Source of the DNA: JAFMPW01 sp041743085
GTDB taxonomy: Bacteria; Bacteroidota; Bacteroidia; Flavobacteriales; Flavobacteriaceae
DNA: 64,000 nucleotides
Assembly: GCA_041743085.1 (NCBI GenBank)
Contig: JBGTNL010000092.1
Coordinates: 1-64,000, forward strand
Direction: 5' to 3'
In this document: piece by piece, positions 43,443 to 53,424 of the stretch
Layout: each line of letters opens with the position of its first letter
Numbering within the stretch: the first letter of the stretch is position 1
Notes under the pieces: model-generated
Databases searched by the model: none
What the model saw: only the letters and a program-made list of their open reading frames with translations
What the model was told of the DNA's origin: nothing
Position numbers and translations under genes: made by a program

Positions 43443-44315
43443 CTACTTCATCACTTCTTTCACCTTTAAGCCTATTTCTGCAGGGGAATCCACCACATAG
43501 ATGCCACATTCCCGCATGATGCGCTTTTTGGCCTGGGCCGTATCATCACTGCCACCTACAATTGCACCTGCATGACCCATAGTTCGTCCGGCAGGGGCTG
43601 TTTCACCGGCAATGAATCCCACGATTGGCTTTTTACTTCCGCTTTCCCTGTACCACTTGGCAGCATCAGCCTCCAATTGGCCCCCAATTTCTCCGATCAT
43701 TACTACACATTCCGTATCGGGATCGTCGATGAGCATTTCTACTGCTTCTTTTGTTGTAGTCCCAATAATCGGATCTCCCCCAATTCCGATCGCCGTGGTT
43801 ATCCCCATGCCTTGTCGAACCACCTGATCTGCAGCCTCATAGGTTAAGGTTCCCGATTTGGATACAACTCCAATGTTTCCTTTTTTAAACACAAATCCGG
43901 GCATAATTCCCACTTTCGCCTCGCCGGGTGTGATTACCCCCGGGCAATTGGGTCCCACAAGGCGGCAATCTTTTCCTTTAATGTAGTCATACGCCTTCAC
44001 CATGTCCGATACCGGTATCCCTTCCGTAATGGTTATGATCACTTTAATACCGGCATCTGCGGCCTCCATTATGGCATCGGCCGCAAAGGCAGGGGGCACG
44101 AAAATGATTGTCGTATCTGCCCCTACTTTCTCAACCGCTTCTTCAACCGTATTGAAAACCGGTCTTCCAAGATGTTCCTGCCCGCCTTTGCCGGGAGTAA
44201 CGCCCCCGACGACATTTGTTCCATATTCGATCATCTGCCCTGCGTGAAAAGTACCTTCACTTCCCGTGAAACCTTGAACGATGATCCTGGAATTCTTATT
44301 TACTAAAACACTCAT
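43443..44315 (-). CDS. sucD: Succinate-CoA ligase, alpha subunit
   Basis: About 290 residues. The CoA-binding Rossmann loop QGFTGSEGTFHAGQM and VTPGKGG are at the N-terminus, and the phosphorylated histidine is in GRTMGHAGAIVGGSDDTA. It interconverts succinyl-CoA and succinate in the citric acid cycle. The beta subunit gene (sucC) is not in the window, as is often the case in flavobacteria. It has its own terminator. Confidence 0.95.
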   Translation of the reverse strand: MSVLVNKNSRIIVQGFTGSEGTFHAGQMIEYGTNVVGGVTPGKGGQEHLGRPVFNTVEEAVEKVGADTTIIFVPPAFAADAIMEAADAGIKVIITITEGIPVSDMVKAYDYIKGKDCRLVGPNCPGVITPGEAKVGIMPGFVFKKGNIGVVSKSGTLTYEAADQVVRQGMGITTAIGIGGDPIIGTTTKEAVEMLIDDPDTECVVMIGEIGGQLEADAAKWYRESGSKKPIVGFIAGETAPAGRTMGHAGAIVGGSDDTAQAKKRIMRECGIYVVDSPAEIGLKVKEVMK

Positions 44316-44578
44316 TCTTTATTGTTATAGATTATTAGGTTATTTAGTTACAAGTTAATAGATGATGGTGAGTTATTATGAACCATTAACCTTTAACCGC
44401 CGCAATGTCATTACCCCATCCATCCCGAACGATGAACTTCAACTTTCAGTGCAGTGTGGCCTGGTTTGAAATCATCCCCTTTACTTCCTCACAAAAAGTC
44501 AACAGCCAATAACTTTTTGATCCTTTCATCGATGGACAAAAATATAGTAATAAAAACGATTAGTAAAGCTTTCTTCCC

Positions 44579-45514
44579 CTATTGTTTTTCTAACTTTTCC
44601 ATAAGGGAAGCTATTTTCTTTACGTTGGCTATCTGTTTAAATTTATCCCTGGCCTCCTCCACCGGACTGCCCAAATAAGATTTACCTCCTTCAAGTGATT
44701 TTGATACGCCACTTTGAGCAAGCAAAATGGCGCCTTTGCCAATGGTGACAGCACTGGCAATACCTACCTGGCCCCAGAGCGTTACCCCATCCTCAAGCAC
44801 AACGCAGCCCGCAATCCCGGTCTGAGCGGCAATGAGGCATTTTTCACCTATTACCGTATCGTGGCCTACTTGCACCTGATTGTCGAGCTTGCTGCCTTTT
44901 TTGATGACAGTATCCCCGGTGACCCCCTTATCAATACTACACATAGCTCCGATTTCAACTTCATCTTCTATAATTACCCTGCCTCCGGACAACAACTTGT
45001 CAAAGCCATGTGAGCGCTTCTGAAAATAAAAGGCGTCCGATCCCATTACCGATCCCGCATGTATGATCACATTGTTTCCAATGACACAATTATCATAGAT
45101 AGTGACATTGGGATGCAACAGGCAGTTTTCTCCGATAACCACGTTATTACCAACAAAGACATTGGGCTGTATAATTGTATTCTTACCGATTTTTGCAGAG
45201 GGTGCAATAGCGGTATTTGAGCTTACAAAGGGTCTGAAATGATTTGTTAAGCGATTAAAATCCCGAAAGGGATCATCCGATACAAGAAGGGCTTTCCCGG
45301 GAGGACAGGCAACATTTTTATTTATCAAAATTACAGTTGCCTTGGAGTTCAGGGCTTTGTCGTAATATTTGGGGTGGTCCACAAAAACGATGTCGCCCGG
45401 TGTTACCACATGTATCTCATTCATCCCTAACACCTCAAAATCATCTGCTCCCTCATAACGGCATTTTATGATGGCAGCAATTTGCTTTAGGGTATAAGGG
45501 GTTGGGAATTTCAA
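44579..45514 (-). CDS. LpxD-like UDP-3-O-acylglucosamine N-acyltransferase, second copy
   Basis: About 311 residues. N-terminal uridine-binding-like domain (FEVLGMNEIHVVTPGDIVFVDH), then left-handed beta helix hexapeptides (IAPSAKIGKNTIIQPNVFVG and on) with the expected catalytic histidine in QVGHDTVIGEKCLIAAQTG. Compared with the other LpxD (48503-49561) it is about 40 residues shorter and more divergent. It lies downstream of efp on the same strand. The start appears to be TTG 45514, as no in-frame ATG precedes. It may act on a different acyl chain or sugar. Confidence 0.82.
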   Translation of the reverse strand: MKFPTPYTLKQIAAIIKCRYEGADDFEVLGMNEIHVVTPGDIVFVDHPKYYDKALNSKATVILINKNVACPPGKALLVSDDPFRDFNRLTNHFRPFVSSNTAIAPSAKIGKNTIIQPNVFVGNNVVIGENCLLHPNVTIYDNCVIGNNVIIHAGSVMGSDAFYFQKRSHGFDKLLSGGRVIIEDEVEIGAMCSIDKGVTGDTVIKKGSKLDNQVQVGHDTVIGEKCLIAAQTGIAGCVVLEDGVTLWGQVGIASAVTIGKGAILLAQSGVSKSLEGGKSYLGSPVEEARDKFKQIANVKKIASLMEKLEKQ

Positions 45515-45579
45515 TATGAAAAGTTTATGAGTTTATTAGTTGATATACGCTGCCAACCAGAAACTGTGATTGCAGAATT

Positions 45580-46146
45580 TTAGTCCTTGGCACGCTCCAT
45601 ATACGCTGCTTTTTCGGTATCGATCTTAATTCTATCCCCTTCATTAATAAACAACGGTACATTGATCCTTTCCCCTGTTTCAACGGTGGCCGGTTTTGTT
45701 GCATTTGTAGCTGTATTGCCCTTAACACCAGGTTCCGTATGCGTTACTTCCAATACTACGCTCGCTGGCATTTCCACTAATAATGGCATGCTGTCCTCCG
45801 TGTTAAAAAGGATGGTAACTATTTCTCCTTCTTTCAATAATCCTGGGGCATCCAGGGCACTTTCCTGCAGTGCAATCTGGTTATAATCATCCGTATCCAT
45901 AAAGTGATAGGTTTGGCCGTCCTGATACAAAAATTGGTACGATCTGGTCTCTACCCTCACATCCTCTATCTTATGACCGGCCGAAAACGTATTGTCCAAA
46001 ACCTTTCCGGAAGTGACGCTTTTTAATTTGGTTCTTACAAATGCCGGGCCTTTCCCCGGTTTTACATGCAGGAATTCAATGATCTTGTAGATATCGTTAT
46101 TGTACCTTATGCATAATCCTTTTCGTATGTCCGATGTATTTGCCAT
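45580..46146 (-). CDS. efp: Elongation factor P
   Basis: About 188 residues of three beta-barrel domains; the ribosome-contacting loop is FLHVKPGKGPAFVRTKL with the modifiable lysine at position 32. VTHTEPGVKGNTATNATKPATVETG is part of the C-terminal OB-fold signature (quoted in parts: VTHTEPGVKG, TKPATVETG). It relieves stalling at polyproline stretches. It sits inside the lipid A gene cluster, 66 bp before the second LpxD gene. Confidence 0.95.
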   Translation of the reverse strand: MANTSDIRKGLCIRYNNDIYKIIEFLHVKPGKGPAFVRTKLKSVTSGKVLDNTFSAGHKIEDVRVETRSYQFLYQDGQTYHFMDTDDYNQIALQESALDAPGLLKEGEIVTILFNTEDSMPLLVEMPASVVLEVTHTEPGVKGNTATNATKPATVETGERINVPLFINEGDRIKIDTEKAAYMERAKD

Positions 46147-46312
46147 AAATATTCCGTGTCTATCAAATAGTTATATTTCTCCAATGCAATCTGAAAATTT
46201 CATCCACCAAATTCTAAAGTACGGATTTCCAAGCTAACCCCGCTACATATTACTTCGTAATGCAAGCCGTCTGTTGTTATGGCATGGATCTTTTTCAAGC
46301 TGTGACCTTATC

Positions 46313-47098
46313 TTAAGTGGTGCTAAAATAACCTTTCATTATACCTCGCTGGGAATCTCTTATAAATTGTAAGATCTCATCTCTTTCGGGGGTAGCTTCC
46401 ATTTCCGCCTCAATAATCTGTACCGCCTGAGAATTGTTATAGTTCTTTTGATAAAGGATCCTGTAAATATCCTGGATCTCCTTAATCTTTCCGGCCTCAA
46501 AGCCTCTTCGCCGCAATCCTATGGAATTAATCCCTACATAAGACATAGGTTCCCTGGCTCCTTTTACATATGGTGGCACGTCTTTGCGAACCAGTGAACC
46601 CCCTGTAACAAAGGCGTGGTTTCCTATTGAAACGAATTGATGAACTGCAACCAGGCCGGCGAGAATAACATTATCCCCTATGGTGACATGGCCGGCCAGA
46701 GTGGAATTATTGGAAAAAATACAATTATTGCCAATAATGCAATCGTGGGCTACATGACAATAGGCCATAATAAGACAATTTTTTCCGATTACGGTTTTCA
46801 TTCTGTCCTGTGTCCCCTTATGAATTGTAGCGCATTCCCGTATGGTTGTGTTATTACCGATTTCGGCCGTAGTTTCTTCTCCCTGATATTTTAAGTCCTG
46901 TGGCGGTGCCGAGATCACCGCTCCGGGAAATATATTGCAATTTTTACCGATCCGGGCCCCTTCCATTATAGTCACATTGGAACCGATCCATGTACCCTCC
47001 CCGATCTTCACGTTATTGTGAATTGTAGAGAAAGGCTCGATAACCACATTTTTTGCGATTTTTGCCCCGGGATGGACATAAGCCAGCGGTTGATTCAT
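46313..47098 (-). CDS. lpxA: UDP-N-acetylglucosamine acyltransferase
   Basis: About 261 residues. Beta-helix hexapeptide repeats start at AYVHPGAKIAKNVVIEPFS, with the catalytic histidine in MAYCHVAHDCIIGNNC and the C-terminal helical domain GLRRRGFEAGKIKEIQDIYR. It starts lipid A synthesis by adding an acyl chain to UDP-GlcNAc. One base separates it from the lpxC-fabZ stop, so the genes are translated together. Confidence 0.95.
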   Translation of the reverse strand: MNQPLAYVHPGAKIAKNVVIEPFSTIHNNVKIGEGTWIGSNVTIMEGARIGKNCNIFPGAVISAPPQDLKYQGEETTAEIGNNTTIRECATIHKGTQDRMKTVIGKNCLIMAYCHVAHDCIIGNNCIFSNNSTLAGHVTIGDNVILAGLVAVHQFVSIGNHAFVTGGSLVRKDVPPYVKGAREPMSYVGINSIGLRRRGFEAGKIKEIQDIYRILYQKNYNNSQAVQIIEAEMEATPERDEILQFIRDSQRGIMKGYFSTT

Positions 47099-47099
47099 A

Positions 47100-48506
47100 C
47101 TAGGTATCTTTGGTTTTAACTATCTGGGCCATCAATTCCGCCTCTGATACCAATTTGCCATTTGCATAGGCGTAAGCCTGCATATGGCAAATACCACGCC
47201 TAATAGGGGAAATCAGATCGCATTTAAAAATCAATGTGTCCCCGGGAACGACTTGTTGTTTAAAACGCACATTATCTATTTTCATAAAAAAAGTGAGATA
47301 ATTTTCCGGATCAGGGACCGTACTAAGCACCAGAATACCTCCCGTTTGCGCCATAGCTTCAACCTGTAGCACACCTGGCATTACGGGTGCTCCGGGAAAA
47401 TGGCCAACAAAAAAGGGCTCGTTCATCGTCACGTTTTTTACACCAACAACATGGGAATCGGAGAGTTCCAGAATTTTATCCACCAGTAAGAAGGGTGGCC
47501 TGTGAGGCAGCATATTCATGATCTGCTTCACATCCATTAATGGCGTTTGATGCAGATCGTATTTTGGGACATTATTTCGTTTTTCCACTTTTATGATCTT
47601 TGCCAGTTTTTTGGCAAATTGTGTATTCACGTAATGGCCCGGTTTATTTGCGATAACCTTCCCCCTGATCCTTGTTCCTATAAGGGCCAGATCACCGACA
47701 ACATCGAGCAATTTGTGCCGCGCTGCCTCATTGGGCTGATGGAGGGTAAGATTGTCCAGTATCCCATTGGGTTTAACGGATAATTTTTTCTTGTTGAAGG
47801 CTTTCACAAGTTTCTTCATGGTGGAATCTGAAATTTCCTTATCCACATAGACAATGGCATTATTCAGATCCCCTCCTTTAATAAGCCCATTCTCGAGCAG
47901 CATTTCTAACTCGTGCAGGAAACTAAAAGTTCTTGCATCTGCTATCTCCGTTTTAAAATCGGAAATATGCTCCAGCGTGGCATTCTGGGTGCCCAAAACC
48001 TTGGTTCCGAAATCCACCATCGTCGTAATCTGGTACTCCTCTGAAGGAATTACGGTAATTTCGCTTCCGGAGGCCTCATCTTTATACGTTATAACATCTT
48101 TCACCACATATTCCGGTCGCGGTGCATTTTGTTCCACTATTCCCGCCCTCTCCAGGGCTTCCACAAAATATTTGGAAGAACCATCCATTATGGGAGGTTC
48201 AGGAGAATCGAGTTCTATAAGAACATTATCTATTTCCAACCCAACCAATGCAGCCAAAACGTGTTCCGAGGTTTGAATTTTCACTCCTCTTTTCTCCAGG
48301 TTTGTCCCACGCTTGGTATTTAAGACATAATTGGCGTCTGCCTCAATTATGGGTCCCCCTTCCAGGTCTACCCTCTTAAATGCGTACCCGTGATTTTCAG
48401 GGGCAGGAATAAACTTCATTGTTACGTTTTCCCCCGTATGTAAACCTACACCCGTAAGGGTTATCTCCTTTGCGATGGTTCGTTGCTTCGCAGTAGTACT
48501 ATTCAC
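47100..48506 (-). CDS. lpxC/fabZ: LpxC deacetylase fused to FabZ dehydratase
   Basis: About 468 residues. Residues 1-300 are LpxC: zinc histidines in IQTSEHVLAAL and NEAARHKLLDVVGDLALIG, plus EPPIMDGSSKYFVEAL. The C-terminal 150 residues are FabZ: LPHRPPFLLVDKI, catalytic His in HFPGAPVMPGVLQVEAMAQ. The fusion is characteristic of Bacteroidota. It joins the committed step of lipid A synthesis with the dehydration step of fatty acid elongation. The start is GTG 48506, overlapping the lpxD stop in GTGA. Confidence 0.95.
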   Translation of the reverse strand: MNSTTAKQRTIAKEITLTGVGLHTGENVTMKFIPAPENHGYAFKRVDLEGGPIIEADANYVLNTKRGTNLEKRGVKIQTSEHVLAALVGLEIDNVLIELDSPEPPIMDGSSKYFVEALERAGIVEQNAPRPEYVVKDVITYKDEASGSEITVIPSEEYQITTMVDFGTKVLGTQNATLEHISDFKTEIADARTFSFLHELEMLLENGLIKGGDLNNAIVYVDKEISDSTMKKLVKAFNKKKLSVKPNGILDNLTLHQPNEAARHKLLDVVGDLALIGTRIRGKVIANKPGHYVNTQFAKKLAKIIKVEKRNNVPKYDLHQTPLMDVKQIMNMLPHRPPFLLVDKILELSDSHVVGVKNVTMNEPFFVGHFPGAPVMPGVLQVEAMAQTGGILVLSTVPDPENYLTFFMKIDNVRFKQQVVPGDTLIFKCDLISPIRRGICHMQAYAYANGKLVSEAELMAQIVKTKDT

Positions 48507-49561
48507 TTATTTATTTTTTTATCAATATCGTCGATTCTGTTTACGATCTTCGGCAGGTTTTTAAAATGAACATAAGATTTGTTGTAATCCGCGTAGCTGA
48601 GCGCGGGAGATCCCTGTAGAATTGCATCGTCTTTAACATTTCTTCCTATGCCGGACTGCGCCTGAATTTTCACCCGATCGCCAATGGTGATATGACCCAC
48701 AATCCCGACCTGCCCGCCTATCATACAATTTTTACCAATTTTGGTGGAACCGGCTATCCCGGTCTGGGCGGCGATGACCGTGTGTTCCCCAATCTCCACG
48801 TTATGTGCAATCTGTATTTGATTATCTAATTTTACTCCTTTTCTCAACAGGGTGGACCCAAGTGTTGCCCTGTCTATAGTTGTGCCCGCTCCAACATCAA
48901 CATGGTCTTCCAGGACCACATTGCCTGTTTGCGGGATTTTACTGAACTCGCCATTGCTATTTGAGGTGAAACCGAAACCATCGGCCCCTATGATCGCACC
49001 GCTATGGATAACACAGTTGTTTCCAATTACGGATTCCGAATAGATCTTGGCTCCGGCAAAAATGACCACGTTGTTGCCTATCTGTACGTTATCTCCCACA
49101 TACACATTGGGAAAGATTTTCACATTGTCGCCAATGCTGACATTGTTTCCCAAATAGGAAAATGCCCCCATGTAAAAGTCTTCTCCATAGGACGCGGATT
49201 CCGACAGGTAAACGGGGGATTCCAGCCCCGTTTTATTGAATTTGACTTTGTTGTAGTATTCCAGTATTTTAGAGAAAGATTTGTAGGCATCCTCTACCTT
49301 TATCAGCGTGGTTGTTATGGTTTGTTCGGGTATAAAATCCTTATTTACTATAGTAATAGAAGCAGCTGTACTATATATAAACGGGGTGTATTTTGGATTG
49401 GCCAAAAAGGTAAGGGACCCCTCCTCCCCTTCTTCAATTTTTGCTAATTTATGAACGGCGATTTCCGGGTTCCCCTCAACTTCACCCTCTAAAATACCTG
49501 CAATCTGACTGGCCGTGAATTCCAATAGTGAAAAATTAGTGCTGCGTTGATCAATGGTCAC
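48503..49561 (-). CDS. lpxD: UDP-3-O-acylglucosamine N-acyltransferase
   Basis: About 340-352 residues. The N-terminal uridine-binding domain begins LEFTASQIAGILEGEVEGN; the beta helix runs from YLSESASYGEDFYMG with the catalytic His in QIAHNVEIGEHTVIAAQTG. The C-terminal helix carries KINK. It adds the second acyl chain in lipid A synthesis. The start is GTG 49561 or, more in line with the family, TTG 49525. It is first in the run lpxD, lpxC/fabZ, lpxA, efp, lpxD-like. Repeat copy C lies just upstream. Confidence 0.93.
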   Translation of the reverse strand: MTIDQRSTNFSLLEFTASQIAGILEGEVEGNPEIAVHKLAKIEEGEEGSLTFLANPKYTPFIYSTAASITIVNKDFIPEQTITTTLIKVEDAYKSFSKILEYYNKVKFNKTGLESPVYLSESASYGEDFYMGAFSYLGNNVSIGDNVKIFPNVYVGDNVQIGNNVVIFAGAKIYSESVIGNNCVIHSGAIIGADGFGFTSNSNGEFSKIPQTGNVVLEDHVDVGAGTTIDRATLGSTLLRKGVKLDNQIQIAHNVEIGEHTVIAAQTGIAGSTKIGKNCMIGGQVGIVGHITIGDRVKIQAQSGIGRNVKDDAILQGSPALSYADYNKSYVHFKNLPKIVNRIDDIDKKINK

Positions 49562-49916
49562 AAAAGTAAGAAAAATTGCTTAACGGATTCCATGTTTATC
49601 CAGTGCCTTAAATCCAAATTATTGTTGTCCGCTAAAACTTTTTAAAGGCAAGTATATTGGGCGTTCCCATTATATTTGTTATCCAAGGGCTTGCTTTTCA
49701 CACATTGCCAACAAGTATGAACTTACCTTTTGCACCTGAAATAAACTATATGATCTCGGTTGGTCACCATCAAGTCTTACATCCTATATGTCTTGTAGCG
49801 CAGCGGTCTTACGTCTTTAACCGGACATTAGTGAATCCAAATCTTAAAGGGGCATTTCCAGGGTAATTTATCCGGACCGCAGTTTTTCGAATGGGTGACG
49901 ATCATTTCAAAAAAAA
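49562..49916. other. Intergenic region with repeat copy C
   Basis: Most of it is the interspersed repeat at 49626-49827. No gene was recognised. The open frame 49657-49866 lies in the repeat and is not conserved in the other copies. Confidence 0.6.
49626..49827 (+). repeat. Interspersed repeat with inverted ends, copy C
   Basis: About 202 bp, from TGTCCGCTAAAACTTTTTAAA to TTTAACCGGACA. Same order of internal blocks as copies A and D, including TTATCCAAGGGCTTGCTTTT, GCCAACAAGTATGAAC, the GTCTTAY heptamers and GTAGCGCAGCGGTCTTACG. It sits between lpxD and the HD-domain gene. Confidence 0.85.
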
Positions 49917-51152
49917 TTATATATTTTCTACGGGATAGCACATGTAATGCTTCCTGACCGATTTCGCAAGAGCCTTAAGATTCAGCTGATCCGAAGCTTT
50001 AGCAACATCTACAATTTTTCCATTATCCCTGAGAATATTGATATTCCGTTCCTTTTCATCATATGCTGTATTCTCTATCGTTCCCGAAAAAACAAAGTAG
50101 CCCGTTTCTTCATTCGTAAGGTGATGTTTTGATTTAAACCGCTCAAAATGCTTGTGGATTTTTTGGGCTGGAATAGGGTGCGACTTCAGCTTAATTTTCA
50201 AAAGGATCCTGTTCAGGATCATCTTACATAAGGTTGAAAGCACAAAATCAGTATGATGTTGCCACAATTTAATGGCTGCCAGGATATCCACGTCGTCCAA
50301 TTGAGCAAATAGCCCTAACACCTTCTCATCGAATTTAGACCTTACAATTTTATTTTCGATAAAAAAAGATAAGGGTTTGCTACATTCAAGGCTGGCTCCG
50401 GCAGCATACAGATCTTTTGCCCTTTGAAGTGTTTTTATTAATAATTGCTCAGCCACCAGACCTGTTTTGTGAAGGTACACCTGCCAGTACATAAATCTTC
50501 GGGCCATTAGAAATTTCTCTACGGAATAGATTCCTTTTTCTTCCACAACCAACTCCCCCTCCCTTACGTTAAGCATGGTAATTAATCGTTCTGCATTGAT
50601 ATTTCCTTCGGCCACTCCGGTATAAAGGCTGTCGCGTTTCAGATAGTCGAGTCGATCCATATCCAATTGACTTGATACCAGTTGGTTTAGGTACTTTTTG
50701 GGGTATGATCTTTTGAATATGGCTATCCCGGACGTTAAACTTCCGTTAAACTTGGCATTGAGCGCTTCCATAAAATAGCCCGAAATTGTTTCGTGATCTA
50801 TCCCCTCCACAATACTGTGTTCCATGGCATGAGAGAAAGGACCGTGACCAATATCGTGAAGCAAAATAGCGCACAGCAGACCGTTTTCCTCCTCTGGTGT
50901 TATCTCAACATTCTTAAAGCGAAGCACTTGAATGGACTGTTGCATTAAATGCATGCTGCCGATGGCATGATGAAACCTGGTGTGGTGCGCGCCGGGATAC
51001 ACAAGATAGGTAAGCCCCATTTGTGAAATTCTGCGCAGGCGCTGAAAATAAGGATCGGCGATGATGTTAAAAATAAGCGCATTTGGTATTCTAATAAATC
51101 CGTAAATTGGATCATTAAAAATTTTAAGCTTGTTCGATTTTTTCAAAATCAA
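49917..51152 (-). CDS. HD domain protein, dNTPase/SAMHD1-like
   Basis: About 411 residues. The metal site is intact: RFHHAIGSMHL, LLHDIGHGPFSHAMEH (HD pair) and the later DMDRLDYLKRDS. FQRLRRISQMGLTYLVYPGAHHTR is the hallmark of the dGTPase/SAMHD1 branch. It probably hydrolyses deoxynucleotides or a related phosphomonoester. The best start is TTG 51152 (ILKKSNKLKIFNDPIYGF); no upstream ATG gives a better N-terminus. It is divergent from porX. Confidence 0.9.
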   Translation of the reverse strand: MILKKSNKLKIFNDPIYGFIRIPNALIFNIIADPYFQRLRRISQMGLTYLVYPGAHHTRFHHAIGSMHLMQQSIQVLRFKNVEITPEEENGLLCAILLHDIGHGPFSHAMEHSIVEGIDHETISGYFMEALNAKFNGSLTSGIAIFKRSYPKKYLNQLVSSQLDMDRLDYLKRDSLYTGVAEGNINAERLITMLNVREGELVVEEKGIYSVEKFLMARRFMYWQVYLHKTGLVAEQLLIKTLQRAKDLYAAGASLECSKPLSFFIENKIVRSKFDEKVLGLFAQLDDVDILAAIKLWQHHTDFVLSTLCKMILNRILLKIKLKSHPIPAQKIHKHFERFKSKHHLTNEETGYFVFSGTIENTAYDEKERNINILRDNGKIVDVAKASDQLNLKALAKSVRKHYMCYPVENI

Positions 51153-51354
51153 GGTTGTTTACGCACATATAATAATTCAAAGTTATGTATTTGGAACGAC
51201 ACCCCGGCATGTTGGGTACAGGGCAGATCTGACGCAAATACGTCTTTCAAAGGCATCGGACGCCGTGCTTCGGATATCACGCCAGCAACTTAATGAACAA
51301 ATACCCACTGATTTTTAATACAAGTGCGAACTATTTAACCTCGTAATATAACTA

Positions 51355-52899
51355 ATGAGCAAAATAACGATCCTCTGGGTAGATGATGAAATAGATCTGT
51401 TAAAGCCCCTTATCCTCTTTCTCGAGGGCAAAAATTACAGCGTGGTTACCTGCAAAAGCGGGCAGGAAGCACTGGAGGAGATTACCGAAACCCGGTTCGA
51501 TATCGTTTTTCTGGACGAAAACATGCCGGGTATCTCAGGCCTGGAAACCCTGACCGAAATTAAAAGTATTGATGCAACTTTGCCCGTGGTGATGATCACA
51601 AAGAGTGAGGAAGAATACATTATGGAAGAAGCCATTGGATCCAAGATCGCGGATTACCTCATTAAACCGGTAAACCCCAACCAAATCCTCCTTTCGTTAA
51701 AGAAAAATCTTGACCATTCGCGGCTGGTATCCGAGAAAACCACCTCTAACTACCAGCAGGAATTCCGAAAGATCTCTATGGATCTGTCCATGGTGAACAC
51801 TCATACCGAATGGGCAGAACTCTACAAGAAATTAATCTATTGGGAGATGCAGCTGGAGGAGATAGAGGACTCCGGAATGTTCGAGATCCTTGAGTCGCAA
51901 AAGGTGGAAGCCAACAGTCAGTTCGGGAAGTTTGTGGAAAAAAATTATGAGAGCTGGTTTCATGGCACGGATGGCCCTGTAATGTCCCATACGCTCTTCA
52001 GGGAATTAATACAACCGGAACTAAAGGATAAACCAACCCTGATGGTGGTCATTGACAATTTGCGGTATGATCAGTGGGTGGCTTTTGAGGATGCCCTGAA
52101 CCCATTTTACAAAAAGAGCAGGGAAACCTCCTATTTCAGTATGTTACCAACTACTACCCAATATGTCCGAAATGCTATTTTTTCAGGATTAACTCCTTTG
52201 GATATGGAGCGTAAATACCCGGATTGGTGGAAGAACGACACGGATGAGGGCGGAAAAAATTTGTTTGAAGATAAATTTTTGGGCGCTCAGTTGAAACGGC
52301 TGGGTCTCGATATAAACTGGGAGTATCATAAGATAAGCAGTTTAAAGCAGGGAAAGTATCTATCTCAGAACTTTAAGTCGCAAAAAGACAATGACCTCAC
52401 CGTGATCGTCTACAATTTTGTTGATATGTTGTCCCATGCCAAAACCGAAATGGAAGTAATAAAAGAGCTGGCATCCAACGACAAGGCCTACCGTTCCCTA
52501 ACCAAAAGCTGGTTTAAGAATTCGCCTTTGCTGGAGGTCATTCAGCAGGCACAGCAAATGGGGCTGCAACTTATTCTGACCACGGACCACGGGACCATAA
52601 ATGTAAAGCAGCCTTCAAAGGTGATCGGCGATAAGGAAACCAGTTTAAACCTGCGGTATAAGACGGGCCGGAGCCTTACGTATGAGCAGAAAGATGTTTT
52701 GGAAGCCAGGGATCCGGCCAAAGTTTACCTGCCTACCATAAATATGAGCAGTTCCTTTATATTTGCGAAAAACGACCTGTTCTTTGCCTACCCTAACAAC
52801 TACAACCATTATGTGAGCTATTACAGGAATACCTATCAGCACGGAGGGGTTTCCCTGGAAGAAATGATCATTCCCTTTGTAGTACTGGATCCTAAATGA
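51355..52899 (+). CDS. porX: PorX, response regulator with PglZ domain, type IX secretion control
   Basis: About 514 residues. Residues 1-120 are a receiver domain with the acidic pair DDE (10-12) and phospho-acceptor Asp54 in VFLDENMPG, and lysine in IKPVNP. The rest is an alkaline-phosphatase-superfamily (PglZ) domain with PTLMVVIDNLRYDQW, the SMLPTTTQYVRNAIFSGL nucleophile region (Thr) and the metal ligands in LTTDHGTI. PorX, with kinase PorY, controls type IX secretion and gliding in Bacteroidota. PorY is not in the window. The domain order and length match PorX and not phage-defence PglZ proteins. Confidence 0.93.
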   Translation: MSKITILWVDDEIDLLKPLILFLEGKNYSVVTCKSGQEALEEITETRFDIVFLDENMPGISGLETLTEIKSIDATLPVVMITKSEEEYIMEEAIGSKIADYLIKPVNPNQILLSLKKNLDHSRLVSEKTTSNYQQEFRKISMDLSMVNTHTEWAELYKKLIYWEMQLEEIEDSGMFEILESQKVEANSQFGKFVEKNYESWFHGTDGPVMSHTLFRELIQPELKDKPTLMVVIDNLRYDQWVAFEDALNPFYKKSRETSYFSMLPTTTQYVRNAIFSGLTPLDMERKYPDWWKNDTDEGGKNLFEDKFLGAQLKRLGLDINWEYHKISSLKQGKYLSQNFKSQKDNDLTVIVYNFVDMLSHAKTEMEVIKELASNDKAYRSLTKSWFKNSPLLEVIQQAQQMGLQLILTTDHGTINVKQPSKVIGDKETSLNLRYKTGRSLTYEQKDVLEARDPAKVYLPTINMSSSFIFAKNDLFFAYPNNYNHYVSYYRNTYQHGGVSLEEMIIPFVVLDPK

Positions 52900-52983
52900 C
52901 ATCATCATTCTGATACCGTACGAGGTTTTTAATAGCCATTTTGATACCTCCCTTAAAGGATATGCCAAAAGCAGCAAATTTTT

Positions 52984-53424
52984 CTATTTGGTTTGATCAA
53001 TAATCCATTCCGATACTGTTTTTAGGGCTTTGGGAGAAAATGTCTCCTCTATTTTTTTATACTCGCCCGGTAATCCGGTATCGCTTTCTTGAAATAGATG
53101 ATTTAAATTTTCCATCTCTCTTATTGTGAAATTTGGATTCTCCCCTTTTCCCAGGGCTAGCTGTAATATTTTCATATTTTCCTTTGAAGGCACTTGCAAA
53201 TCATTTTCTCCGTATAATGCCAGCACAGGACATTTAATTTGTTGTAGAGAAGTAGCAGGGTCATATTTTAAAAAATTGACCATCCAAGGGGTGGTTGGTT
53301 TAGCTGTCAGCACCTCTATTTTATTTTCGGGTAATATACCGGTAAACTTCCGTCTGAAATAGGCTTCCACCTCAATTTTTAATTCCCTGCCATTCGCTTC
53401 CGAATTTACTATAAGATTATATTG
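52984..53424 (-). pseudogene. Alpha/beta hydrolase, truncated at the 5' end
   Basis: The readable part ends with the hydrolase C-terminus: CPVLALYGENDLQVPSKEN (acid region), MENLNHLFQESDTG (histidine) and SEWIIDQTK at the stop (52984). Upstream of the first GTG (53370) the frame continues as LIVNSEANGRELKIEVEAYF and then enters repeat copy D, which starts at 53425. The oxyanion and nucleophile motifs of the fold are absent, so at least half of the protein is missing. It is a remnant cut by the repeat or by a rearrangement at it. Confidence 0.75.

Noticed and set aside
49657..49866. Open frame in repeat copy C
   Set aside because: It is not open in the same frame in copies A and D and is interrupted there, so it is not coding.
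51355..52899. PglZ domain, as in BREX or Pgl phage defence
   Set aside because: The N-terminal receiver domain with Asp54 and the length match PorX, and no other BREX genes are near.
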